Of a stretch of DNA of 54,514 nt, positions 10,126 to 21,021 are shown piece after piece. The position numbers were made by a program, and so were the translations under genes. This stretch comes from Methanomassiliicoccaceae archaeon (lineage in GTDB: Archaea; Thermoplasmatota; Thermoplasmata; Methanomassiliicoccales; Methanomethylophilaceae): positions 1 to 54,514 of the forward strand of contig PWNH01000005.1 of assembly GCA_003557905.1 (NCBI GenBank). Direction: 5' to 3'. The notes beneath the pieces were generated by a model. That model was not told the origin of the DNA, searched no databases, and worked only from the letters and a program-made list of their open reading frames with translations. Every line of letters begins with the position of its first letter. Position 1 is the first letter of the stretch.

Positions 10126-11229
10126 TCAGCGCTTGACAATGATGGAGATTATGTCACCGTCCTTCACCACATGGTCGATTCCGACCATCTGTCCGGGGAA
10201 CTTCGCGCTCGGCCCCCATACATTGGCGTATCGGAAATTCGGTCGGAAGGTCCGGTGTATCTGGTCACAGACCTCGCCTATGTCACTGTCCCTCCTCACG
10301 ATGAGAGGTTCATCGAGGTCCGCCTCCTGACCTTGTGGCTTCATATAGACACGTATCAGGTCGATGGTCTCGAACATGGCGTCCTTGAGGTCCTCCATTC
10401 CCGTTCCGTGCTGGGCGGATACCGGGACCTTGCTGAAATCCGGCAGCTTCCCATAGACCTCAGGGAGTTTGGATGGGTCGATGAGATCCACCTTGTTCAC
10501 CGCTATCAGGGCCTTGATGTAGACCCGGTTACCTGCCAGGACGTCAAGTAGCTGGTCCTCATCGATGTCCTCACGGATCACCACGTTCGCATTAACGTAA
10601 CCGAAGGCGGACACCATGGATTTGGCCAGCTCCTCGTCGATCTTAGTGAGTTTGACTGTGCTGAGAACGGTAACTCCGCCACGGTCCGAGGGTGTGATGA
10701 CGATATCGGGCTTCTCCTGGTTCAACCGTATGGCGGCGTCATCCAACTCCTTCAACAACACATGTAGATGGGGATCGAAGACATCCACCACGAAAAGAAT
10801 GACATCAGCGGAACGGGCGGCGGCGATGACCTCCCTTCCTCTTCCCTTGCCGCGGGACGCGTCCCTGATCAATCCCGGCATGTCGAGTATCTGGATCTTG
10901 GCGTGTTTGTGCTCCATCACTCCCGGGACCACGTCCAAAGTTGTGAAGTGGTAATCCCCCACCTCGCTCTTGGCATCGGTCAATTGGTTCAGGAGCGTTG
11001 ACTTACCCACGCTGGGAAACCCTATGAGCGCCACGGTGGCGTTTCCGGCCTTTTTGACGCTGTAACCTTTGGTGGGGCCTTTGGCGGAACGCCTCTTCTC
11101 AACCTCTGCGCTGAGGCGTGCGATCTTGGCCTTGAGCTTACCTATGTGGGCCTGGGTTGCCTTATTGTATTTTGTGTTGGCTATCTCGTCCTCGAGTTCC
11201 TTTATCTGTTCCTCGATGGTCAGTGCCAT
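10126..11229 (-). CDS. DRG-family Obg-like GTP-binding protein
   Basis: 'GFPSVGKSTLLNQLT', 'LDMPGLIRDASRGKGRGREVIAAARSAD', C-terminal TGS domain 'YANVWGPSAKFPGQMVGIDHVVKDGDII'. Confidence 0.96.
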   Translation of the reverse strand: MALTIEEQIKELEDEIANTKYNKATQAHIGKLKAKIARLSAEVEKRRSAKGPTKGYSVKKAGNATVALIGFPSVGKSTLLNQLTDAKSEVGDYHFTTLDVVPGVMEHKHAKIQILDMPGLIRDASRGKGRGREVIAAARSADVILFVVDVFDPHLHVLLKELDDAAIRLNQEKPDIVITPSDRGGVTVLSTVKLTKIDEELAKSMVSAFGYVNANVVIREDIDEDQLLDVLAGNRVYIKALIAVNKVDLIDPSKLPEVYGKLPDFSKVPVSAQHGTGMEDLKDAMFETIDLIRVYMKPQGQEADLDEPLIVRRDSDIGEVCDQIHRTFRPNFRYANVWGPSAKFPGQMVGIDHVVKDGDIISIIVKR

Positions 11230-11291
11230 AAGTTTGCTCCGTTCATCGTGAAATCCTACACCAATATAAATTAATCATTTGGACCAAGGTA

Positions 11292-12341
11292 ATGTTTAAG
11301 GGTATAATCACCTATCCGGGTGCGATGTCCGAAGAGAATCCAGAGAACAAGGCGATCACTTTCCTAGAGAGTAAGTACGCAGTGCCCACCGGTATCGCCC
11401 TCGCTCTGCTGATATCCTTCTTCCTTCTTCTTGCCGAGAAGGACGGGACCCTGTGCATGGCCACTCTGATAATGGCCATCGCGGCATACATAATTCCCAA
11501 GAACTTCGGACTCAAGGACCTCAAATGGATCACCATATGGGGCGTGGCTTTCGTCATGATAATCACCACTGTGGCGTTCGCCTTCACCTACGCTTATTAC
11601 GACAGCAACCCTGACAACATGGCGAACATCGAAGGCGGCCCTCTGACCCAGGGCACCGTTTATCCGATGGGTGTTGCTGATGATGGCAATTACACTTACA
11701 ACGTCATCGTGTTCAACAATGTGAGCAACGTCACCGTTCACGTGGGGTTAATAACCGCTGTCTATCTTGAAACCAGCATGGGAGAGGTCATCGAGAGCAT
11801 CGCGATGTATAACACCACCACCGAGGTGGTCCCTGGAGGTTTCTTCTATGAAGCGAACATAACATTGGACGAGGGTGAGAACTATTTCTTCTATTTCACC
11901 GCTGACCAGGATGGTGAAGAGTTCCGGACCAGCGATGCCAACGGCCCGATTACGAAGACAGGCCCCGATGCATGGTTGTTCTACTGGAGTCAGAACTTCA
12001 ACAACCTGTTCGTCCTCGTTGCCATGCCATTCTTCTTCCTGGCATTCCTGTCCTGGTGGATGAAGAAGAACGTTGACCGGGCAATTGAGAAGATGGAGGA
12101 ACAGGGTCGCGTACCTCCCCGCGACGGACGACCGTGTGTGAAATGCGGTGCGCCTCTGAGCAAAGATGCCGAGATCTGCCCGGGATGCGGTCGGATAATA
12201 CCGCAGTACGTTCCGCCGCAGATGCCCGCGAAGCCGGAGCCCGAACCGGATGAAGAGACTTTCATCTGCTCCGACTGTGGCGCCGAGGTCCCCGAGGATG
12301 CCGATGTCTGTCCCAGCTGCGGAGAGAGATTCGACGAGTAG
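11292..12341 (+). CDS. Membrane protein with two C-terminal zinc-ribbon domains
   Basis: Several TM segments then CVKCGAPLSKDAEICPGCG and CSDCGAEVPEDADVCPSCG; terminates in TAG. Confidence 0.8.
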   Translation: MFKGIITYPGAMSEENPENKAITFLESKYAVPTGIALALLISFFLLLAEKDGTLCMATLIMAIAAYIIPKNFGLKDLKWITIWGVAFVMIITTVAFAFTYAYYDSNPDNMANIEGGPLTQGTVYPMGVADDGNYTYNVIVFNNVSNVTVHVGLITAVYLETSMGEVIESIAMYNTTTEVVPGGFFYEANITLDEGENYFFYFTADQDGEEFRTSDANGPITKTGPDAWLFYWSQNFNNLFVLVAMPFFFLAFLSWWMKKNVDRAIEKMEEQGRVPPRDGRPCVKCGAPLSKDAEICPGCGRIIPQYVPPQMPAKPEPEPDEETFICSDCGAEVPEDADVCPSCGERFDE

Positions 12342-12387
12342 GGAGCCTGGCAAGATTTAATATGATTCCATCCCTTCATATGTCCGG

Positions 12388-14409
12388 ATGCACTCAGACG
12401 ACGGTATCACCAAAAAGACTGACTCCCCCCGGAAACGCTCCATAGCGAACGATCTGGCGGGTAAGCAGCAGGAGATCTCCGTAACCGAGTTCTTCGAGAA
12501 GAACAAACACATCCTCGGTTTCGATTCCCGTTCCAAGGCCCTGCTCATGGGTATCAAGGAGGCGGTGGACAACTCACTGGACGCCTGCGAGGAGGCCGGT
12601 GTCCTCCCTGACATCTCCGTATCGGTGGAGAGGACGGAAGAGGATGAGGAATACCGTATAACCATCGAGGACAACGGACCGGGGATAGTCCATCACATGA
12701 TGCCCAATGTGTTCGGGCGCCTTCTTTTCGGCTCACGCTTCCATGCCCAGAGGCAATCACGCGGACAGCAGGGGATCGGCATATCCGCCACCGTCATGTA
12801 CGGCAACATAACCACCGGCAAGTCCGCCCGCGTAATGTCCAAGATAGAGGAGGAGGACACCGCCTGGGTGATGGACATCACCGTTGACACCAAGAAGAAC
12901 CGTCCTGATGTCAAGAACGACAACCCGTTCATATGGCCGGACAAGGTCCATGGGACGAGGATCGAGTACTACATCCGCGGCCGTTACATCAAAGGCAAGC
13001 AATCGGTGTTCGAATACCTCAAGAACACAGCCATCGTGAATCCTCATGCGGAGATTACCTACACGGACCCGGATGGGAAGAGGTACCTCTTCGCCCGTGC
13101 GACAAGCCGCCTTCCTCCCAAATCCAAGGAGGTCAAGCCCCACATCCATGGTCTGGAGATAGGGGACATGATGCGTCTGGCACGGGACAGCAAGCAGAAG
13201 ACCCTGCGCAATTTCCTCAAGAACGACTTCAGCCGTATCAGCGACCGTGTCGCCAACGACATATTGGAGATCTCCGGACTGAACGGCGAGATGAGGACCT
13301 CGGCGGTGACCCGTGACAACTGTCGCGACCTGGTCAATGCGGTTTCCATGGTCAAGATAATGGCACCACCGACGGACTGTCTGTCACCGATAGGTGAGGA
13401 CCTGATCAAAAAAGGCCTCAAACATGTGCTCGAGGGCCACCGCCCCGAGTACTACGCACCACCGGTGACGAGGGCGCCGAGGGTGGCGAACGGCAATGCG
13501 TTCATCATAGAGGCGGGGATAGTCTACGGCGGAGAGCTCACATCGGAGGGGCAGGTTACCATCCTACGTTTCGCCAACCGCGTACCTCTGCTCTACCAGC
13601 AGGGTGCTTGCGCCATAACCAAGGCGGTGGAGTCCATCGACTGGAGGAACTATGGTCTGGAGCAGAGGGGCGGCAAGGGCATTCCCTACGGACCGGCCAT
13701 CATCCTGGTCCACATCGCATCCACCAAGGTACCGTTCACATCCGAGGGCAAGGAGGCGGTCGCCAACATCGAGGAGATCGGTAAGGAGGTCGCCCTGGCG
13801 CTGCGGCTGTGCGCCCGCAGCCTGAAGGGCCATCTCAACAAGAAGGAGAGGAAGAAGAAGACCCGGGCGAAGTTCGATGTGGTGCAACAGATACTGCCTG
13901 AGATCGCAGAGAAGAGCGCCACTATGCTGGGTAGACCCGTACCGAGTCTCGATTCCACCATAACCAAGATAATGAACGTGGTATGGGTGGAACCGTTCTC
14001 CAGCACAGGGAAGAAGGGGCTGCGCCACCTGCGCTACAACATATACAACTACACCACGACGCCCAAGAGTTTCATGTTACACAGCGTCCTTCCCCGGAGT
14101 TGTCTCAACGAGACCATAATGTCGGATATCCTGGTGGAGGTCACCGAGGACGGCAAGACCACATGGAAAGTGGATTCCCTGCCGCCGGCGGCATGCCTGG
14201 AGTTGGAATTCCAGCTCGACGGTGAGCTGTCCGATGTGTTCGAGGAGTCCGATATTTTCGTTTCAGGCCTCAACCCCGCGATGATAATGGGGGCGGATCA
14301 GCTCCCGGGGGATTGGGGCATCAAAGGGATGGACATAAGCGAGAGCGAATCCTACATGGACGAGGAAGAGGAAGAAATCGAGGAGGAGGTTCTGGATGAC
14401 GACGACTGA
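12388..14409 (+). CDS. top6B: DNA topoisomerase VI subunit B
   Basis: GHKL ATPase motifs 'GIKEAVDNSLDACEEAG', 'IEDNGPGI', 'GQQGIGISATVMYGNITTGK'. Confidence 0.97.
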   Translation: MHSDDGITKKTDSPRKRSIANDLAGKQQEISVTEFFEKNKHILGFDSRSKALLMGIKEAVDNSLDACEEAGVLPDISVSVERTEEDEEYRITIEDNGPGIVHHMMPNVFGRLLFGSRFHAQRQSRGQQGIGISATVMYGNITTGKSARVMSKIEEEDTAWVMDITVDTKKNRPDVKNDNPFIWPDKVHGTRIEYYIRGRYIKGKQSVFEYLKNTAIVNPHAEITYTDPDGKRYLFARATSRLPPKSKEVKPHIHGLEIGDMMRLARDSKQKTLRNFLKNDFSRISDRVANDILEISGLNGEMRTSAVTRDNCRDLVNAVSMVKIMAPPTDCLSPIGEDLIKKGLKHVLEGHRPEYYAPPVTRAPRVANGNAFIIEAGIVYGGELTSEGQVTILRFANRVPLLYQQGACAITKAVESIDWRNYGLEQRGGKGIPYGPAIILVHIASTKVPFTSEGKEAVANIEEIGKEVALALRLCARSLKGHLNKKERKKKTRAKFDVVQQILPEIAEKSATMLGRPVPSLDSTITKIMNVVWVEPFSSTGKKGLRHLRYNIYNYTTTPKSFMLHSVLPRSCLNETIMSDILVEVTEDGKTTWKVDSLPPAACLELEFQLDGELSDVFEESDIFVSGLNPAMIMGADQLPGDWGIKGMDISESESYMDEEEEEIEEEVLDDDD

Positions 14410-15496
14410 ACGGCAGGAGAAGGCGGTCCGCGAACTGTTGCATATAGCGGAATCGGTCTACGACCAGTTGGACCAGGGTGACATCCCGCAGATGAACCTG
14501 TCACTGCGGTCGAAGAAGAACATCGAGTTCGATGCACGCAAGAACGTTTGGACCTATGGAGGCCTGACCGCCAACCGCAGTGCCAAGACCATCAAGGGTG
14601 CGACCCTTATGCTCCGCACCCTGCACATGGTGGACTTCATCCGCGACATGATCGACAACAAGCATTCCTCCACCCTCAGGGAGATGTACTACATATCCGA
14701 GGGATGGGGCAACGGTAAGTTCCACTCCCAGGATGAGAGCAACCTACTCGCCGAGGACCTGGAGATAGTCAGCCGCTGCATGCGTGAGGATTTCAAACTA
14801 CGTCCTGAGGAGGATGGGGCGCGTGTTATCGGCGATCTTACGATAATCGAGACCGACCGTAAGGGCAAGCGCAAGACGATCAACTGCCGTGATGACGTCG
14901 GGGACTCCGGATACAGCATCCCCTACAACGTCGAGAAGGAGAAGATCGAGATGAAGTCCGCCGGGGCTGACTTCATCATCGCCATCGAGACCGGCGGTAT
15001 GTTCGACCGTCTGGTGGAGAACGGGTTCGATGAGCAGAGCAATGCGCTACTGGTCCATCTGAAAGGACAGCCGGCCCGCAGCACGCGGCGCTTCATGAAG
15101 CGGTTGAACGAGGAGATGGGTCTGCCGGTGGTGGTCTTCACCGACGGTGACCCGTGGTCGTTCCGCATATTCGCATCCATAGCCTACGGTGCCATCAAGA
15201 CAGCCCACATATCCGATTACCTCGCCACACCCAGTGCCGAGTACGTGGGCATCACCAGCAGCGACATCCTCAACTACGACCTGCCATCCGACAAATTGAG
15301 CGACCAGGACGTGGCAGCGCTCAAGAGCGAACTCAACGACCCCCGTTTCAACGACGAGTTCTGGAGGTCGGAGATAGAGGCCATGCTGCAGATGGGCAAG
15401 AAGGCCGAACAGCAGGCCTTGGCCAAGTATGGTCTGGACTTCGTCACCGAGACCTACCTTCCCGAGAAGCTGTCGCAGATGGGGATAATGTTCTAG
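14396..15496 (+). CDS. top6A: DNA topoisomerase VI subunit A
   Basis: Spo11/TopVIA '[12 protein letters not shown]', TOPRIM '[11 protein letters not shown]', '[14 protein letters not shown]'; overlaps top6B; ends in TAG. Confidence 0.97.
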   Translation: MTTTERQEKAVRELLHIAESVYDQLDQGDIPQMNLSLRSKKNIEFDARKNVWTYGGLTANRSAKTIKGATLMLRTLHMVDFIRDMIDNKHSSTLREMYYISEGWGNGKFHSQDESNLLAEDLEIVSRCMREDFKLRPEEDGARVIGDLTIIETDRKGKRKTINCRDDVGDSGYSIPYNVEKEKIEMKSAGADFIIAIETGGMFDRLVENGFDEQSNALLVHLKGQPARSTRRFMKRLNEEMGLPVVVFTDGDPWSFRIFASIAYGAIKTAHISDYLATPSAEYVGITSSDILNYDLPSDKLSDQDVAALKSELNDPRFNDEFWRSEIEAMLQMGKKAEQQALAKYGLDFVTETYLPEKLSQMGIMF

Positions 15497-17040
15497 CCCT
15501 TGACGACCGCTTCTGCCACCCGACCGAGGACGAAGTCCTTCTCCAGCGTGGCGAGGAAGTATCCCATTCGGGGTCCGTTCCTCCTCTCTATGAAGATACG
15601 GTACAGGATCTGGAAACCCTTCTTGGCACCCAGGCCCGAGGATTTCGCCGTCTCATAGACGATGTTGTGTACGACGTCACCGTTCCAGACGCAGACCTTC
15701 AATTCCTCCAGTAGTTCAGCGAGGAACTGGGACTCCTCGGCGCCGATGTCCACATCGGGAATGTCCTCTGCTATTGTGTACTTGACCGATTCCGGAGCGA
15801 AGGCGTTGAGCCAGTATTTGACACAGGCCACGCGCTGCTCCAGGGTCTTGAGCTCCTCCACACTGATGCCGCGCATGTCGTCGGTCCTCTTCAGCGTCTC
15901 GAGGACATCGTTGAAATCCTTTGAGACCTGGACAACGTTTACGAGATGACGATAAGATATCTGCACCGGTTTGGTCTCACGCACGCCCCGGGGCTGGGAA
16001 AGCTGATAGGCACGGACGAGGTCCTCCTCCTTGTCAGTGGCTCCTCCGTCGAAATGCATGGCCTCTATGCGGTCATACTCGTCGACCATGTCCAATATTC
16101 CCAACTCCGAGTCGTAATCGATGTGCCTCTCGGGGTTGACCCGCAGTATGGTGTAATTGAAGACCGAGGGAGGGGTCATGTTCAAAGCATCAACACCGGA
16201 GACCGCCGAGCCGGTGGATTTGTGCATCTGGCCTTTGCCCTTTAGCTGAATGAACTCATAGGGTATTGGGTGGGGAGGCTCGGCATCGAACACCTCCCTG
16301 ACGAGCCTGACACCGGAATCGTACGATCCACCCGCCGCCGCGTGGTCCTTTCCGAAAGGCTCACAGGTAACGCCGAATATCTTCCATTTGGCTGGCCATT
16401 CCAGCCTCCAACTGAGTTTTCCCTCGCCACGACGGATGTCCGCTTTGCCCTCCTCACCGCACTGACAAACGTAATGAACGTAAGGGAACTCGTATCCTGT
16501 GACCCTTGTGCTGCTGAAACGACCGCAGGTGTGGCATAATGGACTGAAAGCGTTGAAATCCTCCGGCATGGTCCTGCCGGTGACAGTGCTCAGTATCTCC
16601 ATGACCTGGTCGCGTCTCTTGAAACTTGCATCGATGGTTTCTGCGAACTCGCCGCGTTGATACAGTTCATGGGTCCAGAATATCTCACAGTTAACACCCA
16701 GACCGTCCATGGAGTCCATGAACGGTTTTATGAAATGGTCGGCATAGGTGTCATGACAGCCGAATGGACAGGGAATGTGACTGATGGGTTTGCCGACTTC
16801 CCCCTCGAATGTATCGGGAAGGAACTCGTAACAACGCCTCAGTGGGTCGTAGGAATCGATCAGGTATATCATCCTGACGTCGTCGCCTTTATCCTCCAGG
16901 GCTTTACGGACCGCCTCGGCGGTGACTGCCTCCCTGAGGCTACCCACGTGTATGGAACCTGTGGGGCTTATTCCTGCGGATATCAGATTGTTGTCCTGTC
17001 TGGACATCAACTCCTTGGCGATGACGTCTGCCCAATGCAT
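15493..17040 (-). CDS. lysS: Lysyl-tRNA synthetase, class I
   Basis: Class I HIGH-like 'SPTGSIHVGSLREA', KMSKS-like 'MHKSTGSAVSG'; archaeal LysRS-I; ends in TAG. Confidence 0.95.
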   Translation of the reverse strand: MHWADVIAKELMSRQDNNLISAGISPTGSIHVGSLREAVTAEAVRKALEDKGDDVRMIYLIDSYDPLRRCYEFLPDTFEGEVGKPISHIPCPFGCHDTYADHFIKPFMDSMDGLGVNCEIFWTHELYQRGEFAETIDASFKRRDQVMEILSTVTGRTMPEDFNAFSPLCHTCGRFSSTRVTGYEFPYVHYVCQCGEEGKADIRRGEGKLSWRLEWPAKWKIFGVTCEPFGKDHAAAGGSYDSGVRLVREVFDAEPPHPIPYEFIQLKGKGQMHKSTGSAVSGVDALNMTPPSVFNYTILRVNPERHIDYDSELGILDMVDEYDRIEAMHFDGGATDKEEDLVRAYQLSQPRGVRETKPVQISYRHLVNVVQVSKDFNDVLETLKRTDDMRGISVEELKTLEQRVACVKYWLNAFAPESVKYTIAEDIPDVDIGAEESQFLAELLEELKVCVWNGDVVHNIVYETAKSSGLGAKKGFQILYRIFIERRNGPRMGYFLATLEKDFVLGRVAEAVVKG

Positions 17041-17149
17041 ACTATCATCGGCTGGTATACCTGGTTGATATAAATGGTTTATCGGCAGACCGTCGGTTGC
17101 AATTACAAGAAGCAAGATATTTATAGAGAGGAGAATTTGTGGCTATTCA

Positions 17150-17314
17150 ATGGCTAAGAAGAAAGGAGATGGTTTCCAGTCTTCAGCGGGTCTGGTGCGT
17201 TATTTCGACACCGACGATGACAGCAGCATCAAGATCAGCCCTTACTGGGTCATCGGAGCCTGCATAGTCATTTCCATTGTGGTCGTTGCCTCCAGCAACA
17301 TATGGCCTGTTTGA
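17150..17314 (+). CDS. secG: Preprotein translocase Sec61-beta/SecG
   Basis: 54-aa ORF not in the supplied track: MAKKKGDGFQSSAGLVRYFDTDDDSSIKISPYWVIGACIVISIVVVASSNIWPV; archaeal Sec61-beta 'SSAGLVRYF..DD...IKISP' motif plus one C-terminal TM. Confidence 0.93.
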   Translation: MAKKKGDGFQSSAGLVRYFDTDDDSSIKISPYWVIGACIVISIVVVASSNIWPV

Positions 17315-17436
17315 ATTTTTCAATTCAAAGTCTGATTGTCACTCATCTGAACACAGCCCTGGCTCTGAATTGAGGCTGTGTCATAATTAAAAGATGATGG
17401 GGGAGGACCCCCGAAAAGGAAAAAGGGGTTTTGTGC

Positions 17437-18804
17437 TCAGTCGAGCATCTTGGCCGGATCGCTCTCGTACTTCTTCTTGAAGGCGTGAGCCAACCAGGGC
17501 GGCGCTATCAGAGCGGTTATTATGGACATGAACACCACGACGGTATACATGTCACGGGATATCGCTCCGGCGGTAAGTCCTATGGCAGCAATGATTATGC
17601 CCACCTCACCACGAGGAGACATTCCGATGCCCACGATATTGCCGGTTTCCTTGCCCAGGGACTTGTCGGTCCAGATGACACCGAAATAACCGGCCAGATA
17701 CTTACCAACTATCGCCAGTATGATGGTTCCAACGGCCAGACCAAGTATCTCGGTGAATCCGGCCATCTCGACGCGCATTCCCACATAGACGAAGAAGAAG
17801 GGCACGAGGAAGGCGTTGATGCCCTTGAACTTGCTCTCCAGCTTCCCATGGGCGAACTCCGCGAAAAGCATACCGGCCAAGAACGCGCCTATGATGGCGG
17901 CGAGACCGAGTGATATCGCCATGGCCGAGAGGCCGAGACAGGTCAGCATCGCCAACGGGAAAGGCTCGATCTTCCAGGGCCAGTCCCTGTCCTGGCATTC
18001 CATTCCCTTCTCGGTCAGACGGCACATCTGATACTCCTTGGCCTTCGGTATCCCTGTGCACAGCAGGAGTATGGATATCACGAATATCAGGGCGACCGCG
18101 ATCGTGGATCCTATGGTGAACAGGTCAAACGAGCCACCGTTCATGGTGGCACCGGAAATACCGACCACCACTGCCAGAACTATCATGGCCAGTATGTCAT
18201 CGACCACAGCCGCACCGACGATTATCTTTGATTCGATTGTGTCCATAACTCCCATCTCAGTCAAGACCCTGGCCGTTATACCGATACAGGTCGCAACCAT
18301 GGCCGCTGCCATGAACAGCGCATGCAGGAACCAGTCGGGGTGGGGGTTCAGATAGACCTCATAGATGAAAACCAGACCGAAACCGAAGACGAACGGTATC
18401 AATACACCAAGTATCGCCACGGATGATGCGGTCTTGCCTACTGCCCTAAGATCGCAGATCTTGGTCTCCATACCCACCGCGAAGAGTAGGAATATTACAC
18501 CTAGATTGGCAATAACCTCAAAAACCTCATGATAGACACTGGGATGTACCGGATCCCATTCGATATTCAATCCTTGGGCAAGAGTGAATCCCCCTATAAC
18601 GAGGTTTGCTATCAGAATCCCTGCTACAATCTCCCCCACCTGACCCAGCATACCGAATTTTATGAATATCTCGGCGAACAACCTGGCCAGCAGGAAAATT
18701 ATGAATAATTGGATCAATACCGCTTCCATCAAAGGCAGCGATTCCAACGCGAACGGCTCGAAGATCTCAAAGAGCGCGTCTCCTATGTCGTTCATGAAAG
18801 ACAT
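17437..18804 (-). CDS. CPA2/Kef-type cation:proton antiporter
   Basis: 12-TM protein; 'GEIVAGILIAN', 'GAAVVDDILAMIVLAVV', 'GMSPRGEVGIIIA' motifs. Confidence 0.92.
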   Translation of the reverse strand: MSFMNDIGDALFEIFEPFALESLPLMEAVLIQLFIIFLLARLFAEIFIKFGMLGQVGEIVAGILIANLVIGGFTLAQGLNIEWDPVHPSVYHEVFEVIANLGVIFLLFAVGMETKICDLRAVGKTASSVAILGVLIPFVFGFGLVFIYEVYLNPHPDWFLHALFMAAAMVATCIGITARVLTEMGVMDTIESKIIVGAAVVDDILAMIVLAVVVGISGATMNGGSFDLFTIGSTIAVALIFVISILLLCTGIPKAKEYQMCRLTEKGMECQDRDWPWKIEPFPLAMLTCLGLSAMAISLGLAAIIGAFLAGMLFAEFAHGKLESKFKGINAFLVPFFFVYVGMRVEMAGFTEILGLAVGTIILAIVGKYLAGYFGVIWTDKSLGKETGNIVGIGMSPRGEVGIIIAAIGLTAGAISRDMYTVVVFMSIITALIAPPWLAHAFKKKYESDPAKMLD

Positions 18805-18897
18805 GGTCTCACCTCGCTTTTCATACTGGATTAGATATAATAGGATTTCGGTCGGACAGCGGTTTTAGATAAAAATTGTCGATGTTCCCGACCCTGT

Positions 18898-20274
18898 TCA
18901 AGTGTGTTTGGTGATGTCTCCGTACTTACGCCTGAAGGCCTTGGCCATCCACGGCGGTGCAACCAGGGCGGTGACGATGGACATGAACACCACCACAGTG
19001 TACATCTCCTGGGTTATGGCAGCGGCCGTCAACCCCATGTAGGCCACGGTTATACCGACCTCGCCACGGGGGGACATGCCGATACCGACGATATTCGCCT
19101 CCTCCTTGCCCAGGGACTTGTCGGTCCAGAGAACCCCTAGATAACCCGCGACATATTTTCCGATTATCGCCAGGATGATGACCATAACGGTCAGAAGGAT
19201 CATGTCCCCGAAGCCGGTCAGCTGCACCCTCATACCGACATAAACGAAGAACAGAGGCACCAGTAGAGCGTTGATCCCCTTGAACTTGCTTTCCAGTCTG
19301 TCCTGTGCGAACTCGGCGAAGAGCATACCGGCAAGGAAGGCCCCGATAATCGATGCCAGACCTATGATCGAGGCCAAGGCGGATAGGCCGAGGCAGGCGA
19401 CCATCGCCAGGGGGAAGGGGTCGATGCTCCATGGCCAATCCCTTTCCTGACATCTCATACCCTTCTCCGTAAGTCGGCATCGCTTCAACTCCGTAGCCTT
19501 GGGGATGCCGTGTGAACACAGTAACATTATCGCAGCCACGAATAGAACGGCAACCAGGATGCTGGAGCCCATCCCTATCAAGTCTATACCGTCCCCACTG
19601 CTCTGGGCGGCGAATATGCTGATGACCATCGCCAGAACAATCATCGTGAGGATGTCGTCCACAACGGCGGCACCGACGATAATCTTGGACTCGATGGTGT
19701 CCATAACGCCCAGTTCATTCAACACACGTGCAGTCATTCCGATGCAGGTTGCCACCATCGCCGCTGCCATGAACAGAGCATGGACCAACCAGTTGGGGTC
19801 GTGGGTGACAAATGTGTCGAACGCCACTATCAGACCGAAACCGAGGATGAACGGAAGTATGACTCCGAATGTAGCGACCGTGAAGGAGGTCTTCCCCACC
19901 GCCTTGAGATCGCAGAACTTGGTCTCCATACCCACAGTGAACAGTAGGAATATCACTCCGAGGTTCGCAAGCACCTCGAATATCTCATGGTATACGGTGG
20001 GATCGGTGGGGTGCCACCCGATTCCCAGCGCGGATGCCAACGTGAAGCTTCCGATGGCGAGGTTGGCGATGATTATTCCGGCCATTATCTCGCCGACTTG
20101 GCTCAGCATACCGAAACGAACGAAGAGTTCGGCGAATATCCGGGCAAGAAGGAAGACTATGAATATCTGTATCAGGACGGCCTCGAGAAGGGGTGCATCC
20201 ATGATAGGGGCGAACAGAGAGTTCAGAAAGTCACCGATTACGATGAGCGAGGACAATCCTATCATTTCGCTCAA
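18898..20274 (-). CDS. CPA2/Kef-type cation:proton antiporter (tandem paralogue)
   Basis: Extensive similarity to the adjacent 17437..18804 protein; 'GAAVVDDILTMIVLAMV', 'GMSPRGEVGITVA'. Confidence 0.92.
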   Translation of the reverse strand: MSEMIGLSSLIVIGDFLNSLFAPIMDAPLLEAVLIQIFIVFLLARIFAELFVRFGMLSQVGEIMAGIIIANLAIGSFTLASALGIGWHPTDPTVYHEIFEVLANLGVIFLLFTVGMETKFCDLKAVGKTSFTVATFGVILPFILGFGLIVAFDTFVTHDPNWLVHALFMAAAMVATCIGMTARVLNELGVMDTIESKIIVGAAVVDDILTMIVLAMVISIFAAQSSGDGIDLIGMGSSILVAVLFVAAIMLLCSHGIPKATELKRCRLTEKGMRCQERDWPWSIDPFPLAMVACLGLSALASIIGLASIIGAFLAGMLFAEFAQDRLESKFKGINALLVPLFFVYVGMRVQLTGFGDMILLTVMVIILAIIGKYVAGYLGVLWTDKSLGKEEANIVGIGMSPRGEVGITVAYMGLTAAAITQEMYTVVVFMSIVTALVAPPWMAKAFRRKYGDITKHT

Positions 20275-20517
20275 TAATGAAGATGTATTTGCTATTTTTC
20301 ATCATCAATAGAAAAAATGCTGATATGTGGACATTTGAGACCACGTCAGGGGATATCTGAACGGCTTGTCTAACGGAACTGCTGATCCAGACGACGAACG
20401 TACCTCGGACCCCAATCCGTACGTCTGATCAAACGTGTTCAAAATTATCATTGGGGAATCATATGGAGAACTATTGGAGGACGATATCCATGGGTCCGTT
20501 TTCAGAATCGCTGCCCG

Positions 20518-20901
20518 TCATCCCCTGACGAACTTAACATACTCAGCAACGGAATGAGATTGGATATCGAACAACATTGACCTTAAACGTTCAGAGTCAC
20601 CTCTGATTATCAGGACCTCCAGACACTTATGGTCCTTCAAATGGGAATGCATGTGGGTCTGGATGATGTTCTCGTTCCTATGGATGATATTGGTTAGCCA
20701 TAGGTCGGCGTGTTTGTTGTGGACGACTATGAGGACCCCCTCGACATCCCCGCTCAGCTCCATCCTCTCCTTGATCTCAGCCTCGGCAGAGCGCAGGCAA
20801 AGACGGATGGCCTCACTCCGGTTGCTGAGACCAAGCAACTCTTGGAGGGAGTCGAGATCGGCTATGTTCTTATCGTTCAGAGATATGCTTACTACGGGCA
20901 A
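20518..20901 (-). CDS. NikR-like CopG/RHH metal-responsive regulator
   Basis: N-terminal RHH 'VSISLNDKNIADLDSLQELLGLSNRSEAIRLCLR'; C-terminal NikR-like 'THMHSHLKDHKCLEVLIIRG' His/Cys ligand pattern. Confidence 0.85.
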   Translation of the reverse strand: MPVVSISLNDKNIADLDSLQELLGLSNRSEAIRLCLRSAEAEIKERMELSGDVEGVLIVVHNKHADLWLTNIIHRNENIIQTHMHSHLKDHKCLEVLIIRGDSERLRSMLFDIQSHSVAEYVKFVRG

Positions 20902-21021
20902 GTTATCCAGCCTCCATCGTAAGATGGTTCTATGATTATCAATGATATTAAGATTATTAAATCCTTAGTGATAATTGATTATTATTTATTAAACAATAGA
21001 TAACTTATTAATAATTATTTT

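Noticed and set aside
18904-19140. Antisense ORFs within the antiporter genes
   Set aside because: Shadow ORFs of the strongly supported minus-strand transporters.
20275-20517. Possible ncRNA between the second antiporter and the NikR-like gene
   Set aside because: No convincing structure or promoter beyond ordinary intergenic sequence.
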